Below, one piece after another: positions 27,417-35,537 of a stretch of 36,335 nucleotides of DNA. The notes beneath the pieces were generated by a model. That model was not told the DNA's origin and did no database searches. It was given only the letters and a program-made list of their open reading frames with translations. Made by a program: the position numbers and the translations under genes. The first letter of the stretch is position 1; every line of letters starts with the position of its first letter. This DNA comes from Aquabacterium commune (GTDB lineage: Bacteria > Pseudomonadota > Gammaproteobacteria > Burkholderiales > Burkholderiaceae_C): the NCBI RefSeq assembly GCF_004362855.1, contig NZ_SNXW01000007.1, positions 227,669 to 264,003 of the forward strand, written 5' to 3'.

Positions 27417-28111
27417 GGCGCGATCAACCCCCGGGCCACAGCGCGCTCATAGGCCTCGCGGCGGCTGGTGGCCTGCAGCCACTCGGTGATCCAGGACACC
27501 TCGGCGCGCACGGCGCTCTCGCTCATGCCCATCTGCCTTGCGATGGCCTTGTTCGGCGTGCCCTTGCCCAGCTGGCGCAAAAGCGCGAGCTGCAAGTCGG
27601 AGAAGACCACGCCGGCCTCTTGAACCTGCAGGCCTGCGCCTGGCGCCATCCCATCCGACGCACCCAACGCGCCCGCAGCCCCCAGGCCAGCCAAGCCACC
27701 CAAGGCGGCATACGGCAATGCCGCGTAAGCCTGCTCACCGCGAAGGATGGCCTGGACCGCCGCGACGATGTCCGCGGCCTGCGCTGACTTGGGCACGAAG
27801 CCATCGATCCCGGCCGCCCGGGCCTGGGCGATGTGCGCCGGGTCGGCATCGGACGACATCAACAGCACCCGCGCCTGCGGCGCCAGTTCGCGCAACACAG
27901 GCAGGTCGGCCAGGCCATGGCCATCGGGCAGGTGGATGTCCAGCAGCACCAGGTCCGCCGCCTGCGCCTGCAAGTGCGCCAGGGCCTGCGCCCAGGTGCC
28001 CGCCTGGGTCAGCATGGCGTGCGGCCAGCGCTCGGTGAGCATGAGGCTCAGGCCCATGCGGAACAAGGCGTGGTCATCCACCAGCAGGAAACGGGGACCG
28101 GTCAGGCTCAT
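27413..28111 (-). CDS. NarL/LuxR-type response regulator
   Basis: A 232-residue response regulator. The receiver has acidic VDDH (12-13), phosphoacceptor D58 in LVLLDIHLPDG and the lysine in GFVPKSA. A long Ala/Gly-rich linker (about 128-165) joins it to a LuxR-type HTH (about 168-225: FSDLQLALLRQLGKGTPNKAIARQMGMSESAVRAEVSWI). Its stop overlaps the kinase start by 4 bp, so the two are translationally coupled partners. The target genes are unknown; autoregulation is plausible given the inverted repeat 80 bp upstream. Confidence 0.92.
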   Translation of the reverse strand: MSLTGPRFLLVDDHALFRMGLSLMLTERWPHAMLTQAGTWAQALAHLQAQAADLVLLDIHLPDGHGLADLPVLRELAPQARVLLMSSDADPAHIAQARAAGIDGFVPKSAQAADIVAAVQAILRGEQAYAALPYAALGGLAGLGAAGALGASDGMAPGAGLQVQEAGVVFSDLQLALLRQLGKGTPNKAIARQMGMSESAVRAEVSWITEWLQATSRREAYERAVARGLIAP

Positions 28112-28190
28112 GCGGCAGTGCGATCAAACAACTGCGGGCAGTATCCCCCGCCAGATCGGGCGGCGCCCCGGTTTTCGCCCCGATGCAGGG

Positions 28191-28214
28191 GCATCTCCCC
28201 CTTAAGAGGGATGC
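28191..28214. promoter_or_regulatory. inverted repeat upstream of the response regulator
   Basis: GCAT-CT-CCCCCTTAAGAGGG-ATGC: a 14-bp near-palindrome (28197-28210) centred on TTAA, inside GCAT/ATGC arms. It lies 80 bp upstream of the response regulator start and 74 bp after the aroG stop. It could be an autoregulatory site or a 3'-end hairpin for aroG, but there is no T-run. Confidence 0.35.
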
Positions 28215-28287
28215 CGGCGAGTGACAAACGCCACACCGCCGGCACCTGGGCACGCCCAGCCCAGGTTCTGCATGCACTCAGCGTGCA

Positions 28288-29406
28288 TCAGCGTGCACGG
28301 CGCGCCGTCACCGCATCCGACAGGATTTGCAGCACCTTTTCGGAGTCATCCCAGCCAATGCAAGCGTCGGTGATCGACTGGCCGTGCGTCAGCTTGGACG
28401 GGTCGTCCTTGCCCGGCGTGAACTTCTGGGCGCCAGCGCTCAAGTGGCTTTCCACCATCACGCCGAACACCTGGGTCGAGCCACCGGCCACTTGCGCAGC
28501 GATGTCCTGGGCCACCACCACCTGGCGCTCGTGCTGCTTGGAGCTGTTGGCATGGCTGAAGTCCACCATCAACGAGGTCGGCAGCTTGGCGGCTTCCAGG
28601 TCCTTGCAGGCCGCGGCCACGCTCTCGGCGTCGTAATTCGGGGCCTTGCCGCCGCGCAGGATGACGTGGCAATCCGGGTTGCCCGCGGTGTCCACGATGG
28701 CGACCTGGCCGTTCTTGTGCACCGACAGGAAATGGTGCGAACGCGATGCCGCCTGGATGGCATCGGTGGCGATCTTGATGTTGCCGTCGGTGCCGTTCTT
28801 GAAGCCGATGGGTGCGCTCAGGCCCGAGGCCAGCTCGCGGTGCACCTGGCTTTCGGTGGTGCGCGCACCGATGGCGCCCCAGCTGATCAGGTCACCGATG
28901 TACTGCGGGCTGATGGTGTCGAGGAACTCGCTGCCGGCAGGCACGCCCAGGCGGTTGATTTCCAGCAGCAGGTGACGGGCCATGCGCAGACCCTCGTCGA
29001 TCTTGTAGGACTCGTCGAGGTAGGGGTCGTTGATCAGGCCCTTCCAGCCCACCGTGGTGCGGGGCTTCTCGAAGTACACGCGCATGACGACTTCCAGCGT
29101 GTCGGCGAACTTCTCGCGTTGCGCTAGCAACTTGCGGGCGTACTCGATGGCCGCGGCCGGGTCGTGGATGGAGCACGGGCCGATGATGACCAGCAAGCGG
29201 TCGTCCTTGCCGTGCATGATCTTGCGGATGTTCTTGCGGGTGCGCGAGATCAGGGCCTCGGCCGGGGTGCCACCCACCGGGAAGAAGCGGATGAGGTGCT
29301 CGGGCGGGGGCAGGGGCGTGACGTTGCGGATGCGCTCGTCGTCGGTCTGCGATGTCTTGTCTGCGGGCGGGATCCACCCTTGCGCGGCGCTGGTGTTGGT
29401 GCTCAT
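28288..29406 (-). CDS. aroG: 3-deoxy-7-phosphoheptulonate (DAHP) synthase, class I
   Basis: A 372-residue AroG/AroF-type DAHP synthase. It condenses phosphoenolpyruvate with erythrose-4-phosphate, the first step of the shikimate pathway to Phe, Tyr and Trp. Marks of the family are VIIGPCSIHDP (metal-binding Cys), MRVYFEKPRTTVGWKG, WGAIGARTTESQVHRELASG, IGFKNGTDG, ILRGGK and the C-terminal metal ligands in VDFSHANSSKQ and VFGVMVESHL. Which amino acid inhibits the enzyme allosterically cannot be read off with certainty. The gene has a leader peptide and attenuator upstream on the same strand, so its transcription is probably set by Phe/Tyr supply. Its stop lies in a 10-bp tandem duplication. 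Confidence 0.95.
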   Translation of the reverse strand: MSTNTSAAQGWIPPADKTSQTDDERIRNVTPLPPPEHLIRFFPVGGTPAEALISRTRKNIRKIMHGKDDRLLVIIGPCSIHDPAAAIEYARKLLAQREKFADTLEVVMRVYFEKPRTTVGWKGLINDPYLDESYKIDEGLRMARHLLLEINRLGVPAGSEFLDTISPQYIGDLISWGAIGARTTESQVHRELASGLSAPIGFKNGTDGNIKIATDAIQAASRSHHFLSVHKNGQVAIVDTAGNPDCHVILRGGKAPNYDAESVAAACKDLEAAKLPTSLMVDFSHANSSKQHERQVVVAQDIAAQVAGGSTQVFGVMVESHLSAGAQKFTPGKDDPSKLTHGQSITDACIGWDDSEKVLQILSDAVTARRAR

Positions 29407-29470
29407 GTGCGGTCCTGTGTGGGGTTCTGTGGTGGCTGGCGAAACGGAATCGGAAACGGAATCAGGTAAG

Positions 29471-29503
29471 CAAAAAAAAACCGCCGGGCTGCTGCCGGCG
29501 GTT
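29471..29503 (-). terminator. intrinsic terminator in the aroG leader (attenuator)
   Basis: Minus-strand RNA: AACCGCCGG arm (29495-29503), a 7-nt loop, CCGGCGGTT arm (29479-29487) and a run of T's (29472-29480 region). It stands 66 bp upstream of the aroG start in the same orientation, and no leftward gene ends here. It therefore acts within the aroG leader. Its 5' arm segment CGCCGG (29495-29500) is complementary to CCGGCG (29544-29549) in the leader-peptide coding region, giving a competing antiterminator. Confidence 0.88.
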
Positions 29504-29523
29504 TCAGGATTGGGTGGGTCTGC

Positions 29524-29598
29524 TCAGCAGTTCGCCACTCCTGCGCCGGTGTGGGGCGGGAGGTGAAAGCGGCTAAAGTAAAAGCGGACCGTGCTCAT
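29524..29598 (-). CDS. aroG leader peptide (Phe/Tyr attenuator)
   Basis: A 24-codon open frame with a GAGGG ribosome site 2-3 nt before the ATG and a TGA at 29524-29526. The peptide starts MSTVRFYFSRFH, placing Phe, Tyr, Phe at codons 6-8 and Phe at codon 11: four aromatic residues out of six. This composition and the terminator right behind it are the hallmarks of amino-acid attenuation as in E. coli pheA and pheST. A ribosome stalled at codons 6-11 would leave codons 17-19 (ACC GGC GCA) free to pair with the terminator's 5' arm, allowing read-through into aroG. A ribosome reaching the stop would cover them, and the terminator forms. Confidence 0.82.
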   Translation of the reverse strand: MSTVRFYFSRFHLPPHTGAGVANC

Positions 29599-29605
29599 GA
29601 CCCTC

Positions 29606-29635
29606 AATGTAGCATGGTCGAGAGACGGGGCACAA
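29606..29635 (-). promoter_or_regulatory. possible promoter of the aroG leader
   Basis: Minus strand: -35-like TTGTGC (29630-29635), 18-bp spacer, -10-like TACATT (29606-29611). Initiation about 7 nt downstream would begin the RNA almost at the leader ATG, making the peptide leaderless. Either this holds or the real promoter is further upstream, overlapping the divergent cysteine-cluster gene. Confidence 0.35.
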
Positions 29636-29700
29636 GCGTGGGAGCCCAGCTACACCGCGCGCCGCCCCATTCCTTGGACACCCACCTCAGGCCGACCCGC

Positions 29701-29997
29701 ATGGACTGCCAACGCTGCGGCGCTTGCTGCGCCCACTACCGCGTCTCGTTTTACTGGGCCGAGGGCAACGACGCGCCCGGCGGCCATGTCCCTGTCGAAC
29801 TCACCGAACGCTTGACGCCGCATTTGCGCTGCATGCGCGGCACGTCGTCCGACTCGCCACATTGCGCGGCACTGCGAGGCGAAGTGGGCGTGTCGGTGGG
29901 ATGCACCATCTACACACAACGGCCCAGCACCTGCCACGACGTCCAGGTGGGCGATGCGCAGTGCCTGAAGGCACGCGCGCACCACGGCATCACCTGA
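29701..29997 (+). CDS. YkgJ-family cysteine cluster protein
   Basis: A 98-residue protein opening with MDCQRCGACCAHYRVSFYW, the CxxCGxCC signature of the YkgJ zinc- or iron-chelating family. Further cysteines are in PHCAAL, VGCTIYTQRPSTCHDV and AQCLKA, eight in all. The ATG at 29701 is chosen because the cysteine motif starts right there; the frame is open upstream to 29551, but that region carries the divergent aroG leader. A metal-cluster role is known for the family only in general terms. It ends one base before the stop of the convergent peroxiredoxin. Confidence 0.83.
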   Translation: MDCQRCGACCAHYRVSFYWAEGNDAPGGHVPVELTERLTPHLRCMRGTSSDSPHCAALRGEVGVSVGCTIYTQRPSTCHDVQVGDAQCLKARAHHGIT

Positions 29998-29998
29998 G

Positions 29999-30505
29999 TC
30001 AGGCTTGTGCCTGCTTGAGCAAGGTCTCGGCGTCGCTGACAGCGAAACCGCCGCCGTTCTCGTTGTTCAGCTGCGCGACCACGCCGTCCTTGACCAACAT
30101 CGAGTAGCGCCCAGAACGCAGGCCCAGGCCCTTGTCCGTCAGGTCCAGCGTCAGGCCCGTGGCCTTGGCGAACGCGGCGCTGCCATCGGCCATCATGCGG
30201 ACCTTGCCCGCGGCCTTGAGCTCGCGGCCCCAGGCGCCCATCACAAAAGCGTCGTTGACCGACACGCACCAGATCTCATCGACCCCCGCGGCCTTGAACT
30301 GCGCGGCGTGGTCGATGTAGCCCGGTGCATGCTTGGCCGAGCAGGTCGGCGTGAACGCGCCCGGCAAGCCGAAGATCGCGATGGTCTTGCCCGCGGTGCT
30401 TTCGGCGATGTCGAAGGGGTTGGGGCCCAGGCTGCAGCCATTGCCTTCCACTTCGACGTACTCGAACAACGTGCCTGCGGGCAGCTTGTCACCGATCTGG
30501 ATCAT
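29999..30505 (-). CDS. peroxiredoxin (Prx5 type)
   Basis: A 168-residue thiol peroxidase of the Prx5/redoxin group, reducing hydrogen peroxide and alkyl hydroperoxides. The peroxidatic cysteine is C55 in PGAFTPTCSAKHAPGY; EIWCVSVNDAFVMGAW and the C-terminal GLGLRSGRYSMLVKDG are also typical. No C-terminal glutaredoxin domain is present, so it depends on a separate reductant. Another Cys (C24) and the one in IWCVSV may or may not resolve the sulfenate. The ATG has CAGGAG upstream. It lies 39 bp beyond the terminator of the S10 cluster, with no obvious promoter in between. Confidence 0.92.
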   Translation of the reverse strand: MIQIGDKLPAGTLFEYVEVEGNGCSLGPNPFDIAESTAGKTIAIFGLPGAFTPTCSAKHAPGYIDHAAQFKAAGVDEIWCVSVNDAFVMGAWGRELKAAGKVRMMADGSAAFAKATGLTLDLTDKGLGLRSGRYSMLVKDGVVAQLNNENGGGFAVSDAETLLKQAQA

Positions 30506-30543
30506 CTGGAACTCCTGGGTGTGGGTGCAAAGGAAAAGACAAG

Positions 30544-30578
30544 AAAAAACCGGCGCCAGTATGACTGGGCGCCGGTTT
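30544..30578 (-). terminator. intrinsic terminator of the S10 ribosomal cluster
   Basis: On the minus strand, AAACCGGCGCC and GGCGCCGGTTT with an added CCAGT/ACTGG section make a stem of about 14 bp, followed by six T's and a T-rich tail. It is placed 76 bp after the rpsQ stop. Confidence 0.92.
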
Positions 30579-30653
30579 GGCAGACGGTCGGATGCGGCTT
30601 TGACCCCGCACCCGCCGTGGCGATGGCATCGCTGCCACCGCAGATCACGAAGA

Positions 30654-30935
30654 TCAGGCGGCCTGGGCCTTCTCGACCAAACGGGTCACGACCCAGTTCT
30701 TGGTCTTCGACAGGGGGCGGCTTTCGCTGATCTCGACCACGTCACCGATCTTGAACTCGTTGTTCTCGTCGTGAGCGTGGTACTTGCTCGACTTGCCCAC
30801 GATCTTGCCGTAGAGCTCGTGCTTGACACGACGCTCGACCAGCACGGTCACGGTCTTGGCGCGGGCGTCAGAGACGACCTTGCCGACCAGGCTGCGAACG
30901 ACCTTGGCCTTCGGTTGGGTTTGAGCTTCCGTCAT
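30654..30935 (-). CDS. rpsQ: 30S ribosomal protein S17
   Basis: A 93-residue S17, a primary 16S-binding protein of the small subunit (OB fold: [48 protein letters not shown]). The N-terminus has about ten extra residues ([10 protein letters not shown]) compared with E. coli. Its start overlaps the rpmC stop by 4 bp. It is the last gene of the S10 cluster; the spc operon (rplN onward) does not follow, and a terminator and a peroxiredoxin gene come next. Confidence 0.97.
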   Translation of the reverse strand: MTEAQTQPKAKVVRSLVGKVVSDARAKTVTVLVERRVKHELYGKIVGKSSKYHAHDENNEFKIGDVVEISESRPLSKTKNWVVTRLVEKAQAA

Positions 30936-31135
30936 TTGGCGGCTCCTTGCTTCTTCTCGGTCAGAATCGTCCGGGCACGAGCGATGTCGCGACGGGTCTT
31001 CTTCAAAACCGAGTGGTCGTTGAGCTGCTGGGTGGCACGCTGCATGCGCAGGTTGAAGTGCGACTTCAGCAGGTCCTTGATTTCAGATTCCAGTGCGGCC
31101 ACATCTTTGGCGCGCAATTCAGAGGCTTTCGCCAT
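30932..31135 (-). CDS. rpmC: 50S ribosomal protein L29
   Basis: A 67-residue L29, a two-helix protein at the peptide exit of the large subunit ([50 protein letters not shown]). The helix-hairpin pattern and length are normal. It overlaps rpsQ by 4 bp and lies 21 bp after rplP, with AGGAG before the ATG. Confidence 0.97.
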   Translation of the reverse strand: MAKASELRAKDVAALESEIKDLLKSHFNLRMQRATQQLNDHSVLKKTRRDIARARTILTEKKQGAAK

Positions 31136-31156
31136 GTCTTTCTCCTTGCGCGTTGA

Positions 31157-31573
31157 TCAGATGCCGAACTGGCGGCCAACGAAGGTCGTGCTCAGAGGCA
31201 GCTTTGCAGCAGCCAATGTGAACGCTTCGCGGGCCAACTGTTCGGGCACGCCCTGGATCTCGTAGAGGACCTTGCCCGGCGTGATTTCCGCGACGTAGTA
31301 CTCAACGCTACCCTTACCATTGCCCATGCGGACTTCGGCTGGCTTCTTGGAGATCGGCTTGTCCGGGAAGATCCGGATGAAGATGCGACCACCACGCTTG
31401 ACGTGACGCGAAATGGCACGACGAGCAGCTTCGATCTGGCGAGCCGTCAGACGACCGCGCTCGGTTGCCTTCAGGCCGAAGTCGCCGAACGACACGTCAG
31501 CACCGCGTGTTGCCACGCCGGTGTTGCGGCCCTTGTGTTCCTTGCGGAACTTGCGACGATTAGGTTGCAGCAT
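31157..31573 (-). CDS. rplP: 50S ribosomal protein L16
   Basis: A 138-residue L16, which organises the A-site tRNA region of 23S rRNA. The N-terminal [40 protein letters not shown] and [19 protein letters not shown] are all typical. The arginine modified by RoxA in E. coli lies in the VRMGNGKG area. It begins 2 bp after the rpsC stop, so translation is coupled. Confidence 0.98.
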   Translation of the reverse strand: MLQPNRRKFRKEHKGRNTGVATRGADVSFGDFGLKATERGRLTARQIEAARRAISRHVKRGGRIFIRIFPDKPISKKPAEVRMGNGKGSVEYYVAEITPGKVLYEIQGVPEQLAREAFTLAAAKLPLSTTFVGRQFGI

Positions 31574-31575
31574 GT

Positions 31576-32457
31576 TTATTCTCCTTTCGCTTCGGCAGCA
31601 GGCGCTGCCTTGCGAACGCGCTTGGCATCACCAGCACCGGGGGCGGCCACTGCAGGCTTGTCGCTGCCGTCAGACGGGGCAGCGTCAGCGCGCGGGGCAC
31701 CACGACCCGGGCCACCACGGCCGGCACCGGGACCACGGCGGTCACCAGGGCGGTCGTTGCGGGGGCCACGGCGGTTGCGGCGGTCGTCTTCACGATCGTC
31801 GCCACCCTTGAGCACCGGGGCTTCGCCATTGGCCAGGCGGTCGCCACGATAGACCCAGACCTTCACACCGATCACACCGTAGGTGGTGTGGGCTTCGGAG
31901 AAGCCATAGTCGATGTCAGCCTTCAGGGTGTGCAGAGGCACGCGGCCTTCGCGGTACCACTCGGTGCGAGCGATTTCGATGCCGTTCAGACGGCCAGCCG
32001 ACATGATCTTGATGCCCTGGGCACCCAGACGCATGGCGTTCTGCATGGCGCGCTTCATGGCGCGGCGGAACATGATGCGCTTTTCCAGCTGCTGCGTGAT
32101 CGAATCGGCGATCAGCTGAGCATCGACTTCAGGCTTGCGCACTTCTTCGATGTTCACGGAGACCGGGCAATTCAGGCGCTTGGCCAGTTCGAGCTTCAGG
32201 TTCTCGATGTCCTCGCCCTTCTTGCCGATCACCACGCCCGGACGCGCCGAGAAAATGGTGATGCGGGCGCTCTTGGCGGGGCGCTCGATCAAGATGCGCG
32301 ACACGGCCGCGTTCTTGAGCTTCTTCTTCAGGAATGCGCGGACTTCCAGGTCTTCAGCCAGCATCGAGGCAAAGTTGCGGTTGGATGCATACCAACGCGA
32401 TGCCCAGTTGCGGGTGACGGCCAAGCGGAAGCCGGTTGGGTGGATTTTCTGTCCCAT
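31576..32457 (-). CDS. rpsC: 30S ribosomal protein S3 with long Arg/Gly-rich tail
   Basis: A 293-residue S3, part of the mRNA entry channel and its helicase. The N-terminus [16 protein letters not shown] domain [18 protein letters not shown] and the C-terminal domain [21 protein letters not shown] are standard. After about residue 212 it has a tail of about 75 residues rich in Arg, Gly, Asp, Pro and Ala ([30 protein letters not shown], then an Ala/Pro/Lys end), making it about 60 residues longer than the E. coli protein. The tail is low complexity and presumably disordered; similar tails occur in Burkholderiales S3. It is followed by rplP at 2 bp. Confidence 0.97.
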   Translation of the reverse strand: MGQKIHPTGFRLAVTRNWASRWYASNRNFASMLAEDLEVRAFLKKKLKNAAVSRILIERPAKSARITIFSARPGVVIGKKGEDIENLKLELAKRLNCPVSVNIEEVRKPEVDAQLIADSITQQLEKRIMFRRAMKRAMQNAMRLGAQGIKIMSAGRLNGIEIARTEWYREGRVPLHTLKADIDYGFSEAHTTYGVIGVKVWVYRGDRLANGEAPVLKGGDDREDDRRNRRGPRNDRPGDRRGPGAGRGGPGRGAPRADAAPSDGSDKPAVAAPGAGDAKRVRKAAPAAEAKGE

Positions 32458-32470
32458 AGTCAGCCTCTGC

Positions 32471-32800
32471 TTAGTTGCCCACGGTCACATAGATGTGGCA
32501 GGTCGGCTTGCTGATGCGGTTGCCGCGGCCTTTGGCCCGTGCGGTGAAACGCTTCAGCGTGGGGCCTTGCTCCACATAAATGGTCTTGACCTTCAGTTCG
32601 TCGATGTCAGCGCCGTCATTGTGTTCGGCGTTGGCGATCGCAGATTCCAGCGCCTTGCGGACGATGCCGGCAGCCTTCTTCTGTGTGAACGTCAGGATGT
32701 TGAGGGCCTGATCGACCTTCTTGCCACGGATGAGATCGGCCACCAGTCGACCCTTGTCGACCGACAGGCGAACGCCGCGAACGATTGCTTTCGTTTCCAT
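32471..32800 (-). CDS. rplV: 50S ribosomal protein L22
   Basis: A 109-residue L22 that lines the peptide exit tunnel. [23 protein letters not shown] and the tip of the extended loop ([21 protein letters not shown]) are clear. The loop contains no visible insertion of the kind seen in macrolide-resistant variants, judged by eye only. It is 12 bp after rpsS and 13 bp before rpsC. Confidence 0.98.
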   Translation of the reverse strand: METKAIVRGVRLSVDKGRLVADLIRGKKVDQALNILTFTQKKAAGIVRKALESAIANAEHNDGADIDELKVKTIYVEQGPTLKRFTARAKGRGNRISKPTCHIYVTVGN

Positions 32801-32812
32801 CGCAGCTGCTCC

Positions 32813-33088
32813 TTATTTCTTGGCTTTTTTATCGCCCGGGTGACCCTTGAACGTGCGGGTCAGAGCGAATTCGCCGAGCTTGTGGCCAACCATTTGGTCC
32901 TGGATGTACACGGGCACGTGCTGCTTGCCGTTGTGCACAGCAATGGTCAGGCCGATGAACTCAGGCAGGATGGTCGAACGACGCGACCAGGTCTTGACGG
33001 GCTTCTTGTCCTTGGTGGACACAGCCTTCTCGACCTTGGCCATCAGGTGGTGGTCCACGAAGGGACCCTTTTTCAGAGAACGAGCCAT
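32813..33088 (-). CDS. rpsS: 30S ribosomal protein S19
   Basis: A 91-residue S19 of the 30S head, contacting the A-site finger and L5. [43 protein letters not shown] and [18 protein letters not shown] are near-consensus. It lies 13 bp after rplB in the cluster. Confidence 0.98.
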   Translation of the reverse strand: MARSLKKGPFVDHHLMAKVEKAVSTKDKKPVKTWSRRSTILPEFIGLTIAVHNGKQHVPVYIQDQMVGHKLGEFALTRTFKGHPGDKKAKK

Positions 33089-33101
33089 TTCAGCCTACCC
33101 C

Positions 33102-33926
33102 TTACTTTTTGCGACGCGAAACGATGAACGTCTGCGTGCGCTTGTTGTTGCGGGTGCGGTAGCCCTTCGTCGGCGTGTTCCACGGCGACACAGGAACCTG
33201 ACCTTCACCCGTACGGCCTTCACCACCACCGTGCGGGTGGTCAACCGGGTTCATGGCGGTACCGCGGACGGTCGGGCGGATGCCCTTCCAGCGGATCGCG
33301 CCGGCCTTGCCGTACTGACGCAGGCTGTGCTCTTCGTTGCTCACTTCACCCAGGGTGGCGCGGCATTCGATGTGGATGCGACGCACTTCACCCGAGCGCA
33401 GGCGGACCTGAGCGTAGGTGCCTTCGCGGGCCATCAGCACAGCGGAGGTGCCAGCCGAGCGGGCGATTTGCGCGCCCTTGCCAGGCATCATCTCGATGCA
33501 GTGGATGGTCGAGCCCACGGGGATGTTGCGGATCGGCAGGGTGTTGCCAGCCTTGATGGGCGCTTCCGAGCCCGACAGGATGGTGGCACCGGCTTCCAGG
33601 CCGCGCGGCGCGATGATGTAGCGACGCTCACCGTCGGCATAGCACACCAGAGCGATGTGGGCCGTGCGGTTGGGGTCGTACTCGATGCGCTCAACCTTGG
33701 CGGGGATGCCGTCCTTGTTGCGCACGAAGTCCACCACGCGGTAGTGGTGCTTGTGACCACCGCCCTTGTGGCGAACCGTGATGTGACCGTTGTTGTTGCG
33801 GCCAGAGTTCTGCTTCTGGGGTTCCACCAGGGCAGCGTGCGGGGCACCTTTGTGCAGGTGCTTGTGCACGACCTTGACCACGCCACGGCGGCCAGGCGAA
33901 GTCGGTTTGATTTTGACGACGGCCAT
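33102..33926 (-). CDS. rplB: 50S ribosomal protein L2
   Basis: A 274-residue L2, needed for subunit joining and near the peptidyl transferase centre. Diagnostic segments are [22 protein letters not shown] and, near the C-terminus, [17 protein letters not shown], which carries the conserved histidines. Length is normal. It starts 2 bp after the rplW stop. Confidence 0.98.
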   Translation of the reverse strand: MAVVKIKPTSPGRRGVVKVVHKHLHKGAPHAALVEPQKQNSGRNNNGHITVRHKGGGHKHHYRVVDFVRNKDGIPAKVERIEYDPNRTAHIALVCYADGERRYIIAPRGLEAGATILSGSEAPIKAGNTLPIRNIPVGSTIHCIEMMPGKGAQIARSAGTSAVLMAREGTYAQVRLRSGEVRRIHIECRATLGEVSNEEHSLRQYGKAGAIRWKGIRPTVRGTAMNPVDHPHGGGEGRTGEGQVPVSPWNTPTKGYRTRNNKRTQTFIVSRRKK

Positions 33927-33928
33927 GA

Positions 33929-34243
33929 TTACGCAGCCTCCCCGGAGAAGTTCAGCTCTTGACCTTCCTTGAGGGCCACATAGGCCTTCTTGGCGTGGTC
34001 ACGGCGGCCAACACGGCCACCGAAGCGCTTGGTCTTGCCCTTCTGATTCAGGACTTGCACCGACTTCACTTCGACCTTGAACAGCAGCTCAACGGCGGCC
34101 TTGATCTCGGGCTTGGTGGCGTCGCGCAGCACCTTGAACAGCACTTGGCCGCGCTCTTCGGCAGCAGCGGTGGCCTTTTCCGAAATGATCGGAGCGACCA
34201 GCACCTGCATCAGGCGGCTTTCATTGAATTTCAGAGTGCTCAT
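33929..34243 (-). CDS. rplW: 50S ribosomal protein L23
   Basis: A 104-residue L23 at the tunnel exit, the docking site for trigger factor and [48 protein letters not shown] and the loop [18 protein letters not shown] are characteristic. Its start overlaps the rplD stop by 4 bp. Confidence 0.98.
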   Translation of the reverse strand: MSTLKFNESRLMQVLVAPIISEKATAAAEERGQVLFKVLRDATKPEIKAAVELLFKVEVKSVQVLNQKGKTKRFGGRVGRRDHAKKAYVALKEGQELNFSGEAA

Positions 34244-34863
34244 GCGAACATCTCCTGCAGCTTGTCGATCGCACCCTTGGTGACCACGACCTTCTTGTAG
34301 AAGACCAGGGACAGGGGATCGGCGTAACGGGGCTCCACCACCAGCACATTGGGCAGGTTGCGAGCGGCCAGGAACAGGTTCTCGTCCACGGTGTCGGCGA
34401 TGACCAGGACGTGGTCCAGGTTCATCGACTTCAGCTTGGCGGCCAGCAGCTTGGTCTTGGGGGCTTCGACGGTGATCGAGTCCACCACGGCCAGGCGGCC
34501 TTCACGGGCCAGCTGCGAGAAGATGGCGGCCATGCCGGCGCGGTACATCTTCTTGTTGACCTTGTGGGTGAAGTTTTCGTCAGGGCTGTTCGGGAAGATC
34601 CGACCGCCGCCACGCCACAGGGGCGAGGACGACATACCAGCGCGAGCGCGACCGGTGCCTTTTTGGCGCCAGGGCTTCTTCGTGCTGTGCTTGACGGTCT
34701 CGCGGTCCTTCTGGGCGCGGGTGCCTTGACGGGCATTGGCCTGGTAAGCAACGACGACCTGATGGATCAGGGCTTCGTTGTATTCGCGGCCGAACACGGT
34801 GTCGGATGCTTCAACCTTGGAAGCAGCCTGACCTTGCTCATTGAGCAGTTCGAGCTGTGCCAT
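34240..34863 (-). CDS. rplD: 50S ribosomal protein L4
   Basis: A 207-residue L4. The extended tunnel loop ([35 protein letters not shown]) is well conserved. In E. coli free L4 represses the S10 operon by attenuation and translational control at the S10 leader. Here the leader upstream of rplC, not rpsJ, is the one with a promoter and structure, so L4 feedback, if kept, may act there (inferred). The start overlaps the rplC stop by one base (TGATG). Confidence 0.98.
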   Translation of the reverse strand: MAQLELLNEQGQAASKVEASDTVFGREYNEALIHQVVVAYQANARQGTRAQKDRETVKHSTKKPWRQKGTGRARAGMSSSPLWRGGGRIFPNSPDENFTHKVNKKMYRAGMAAIFSQLAREGRLAVVDSITVEAPKTKLLAAKLKSMNLDHVLVIADTVDENLFLAARNLPNVLVVEPRYADPLSLVFYKKVVVTKGAIDKLQEMFA

Positions 34864-35537
34864 CAGTTGGCTCCTTTCTTGACCTTGACCTTCACGGCCG
34901 GACGCACGGTGACAAAGCCACCCTTGGCGCCGGGGACGGCACCCTTGACCAGCAGCAGCTGACGGGCTTCGTCAACGCGCACGATGTCGAGGTTTTGCGT
35001 GGTCACGGTCTCGTCACCCATGTGACCAGACATCCGCTTGCCAGGGAACACGCGACCCGGATCCTGGGCCATCGAGATGGAGCCAGGAACGTTGTGCGAA
35101 CGCGAGTTACCGTGCGAAGCACGCTGCGAACCGAAGTTGTGACGCTTGATGGTGCCGGTGAAGCCCTTGCCGATCGACGTGCCTTGCACGTCAACGACCT
35201 GGCCTGCCTGGAACAGCGCAGCAGGAGCGATGGTCGCGCCGGCCTTGTATTCAGCCGCCACTTCAGGCGCCACGCGGAATTCTTTGACGAATTCGCCAGC
35301 TTCAACACCTGCCTTGGCCATGTGACCAGCTTCAGGCTTGGTCACGCGCGATGCCTTGCGGGCACCAAACACCACTTGCACAGCGGTGTAGCCGTCGGTC
35401 TCAACGGTTTTGACCTGGGACACACGGTTGTTCGACACGTCGAGCACCGTCACGGGCACGGCGTCGCCGTCGTCCGTGTAGATGCGCATCATGCCCACCT
35501 TGCGGCCCAGCAATCCGATGCGATTGCTAAGACTCAT
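34863..35537 (-). CDS. rplC: 50S ribosomal protein L3
   Basis: A 224-residue L3, an early assembly protein close to the peptidyl transferase centre. [54 protein letters not shown] (including the methylated-Gln region) and [15 protein letters not shown] are typical. I chose the ATG at 35537, with GGAGAAAAAT before it; the frame stays open upstream. It is the first gene of its own transcription unit, judging by the promoter and leader in front. Confidence 0.97.
   Translation of the reverse strand: MSLSNRIGLLGRKVGMMRIYTDDGDAVPVTVLDVSNNRVSQVKTVETDGYTAVQVVFGARKASRVTKPEAGHMAKAGVEAGEFVKEFRVAPEVAAEYKAGATIAPAALFQAGQVVDVQGTSIGKGFTGTIKRHNFGSQRASHGNSRSHNVPGSISMAQDPGRVFPGKRMSGHMGDETVTTQNLDIVRVDEARQLLLVKGAVPGAKGGFVTVRPAVKVKVKKGAN

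Noticed and set aside
28255..28300. A possible repeat array or CRISPR-like element around the aroG stop
   Set aside because: There are just two copies of a 10-bp unit plus a TGCATGCA patch, with no spacers and no cas genes.
29471..29503. The stem-loop as a terminator of an upstream leftward gene
   Set aside because: The nearest genes to the right are the rightward cysteine-cluster gene and the peroxiredoxin, which ends at 29999 about 500 bp away. The leader peptide explains the position better.
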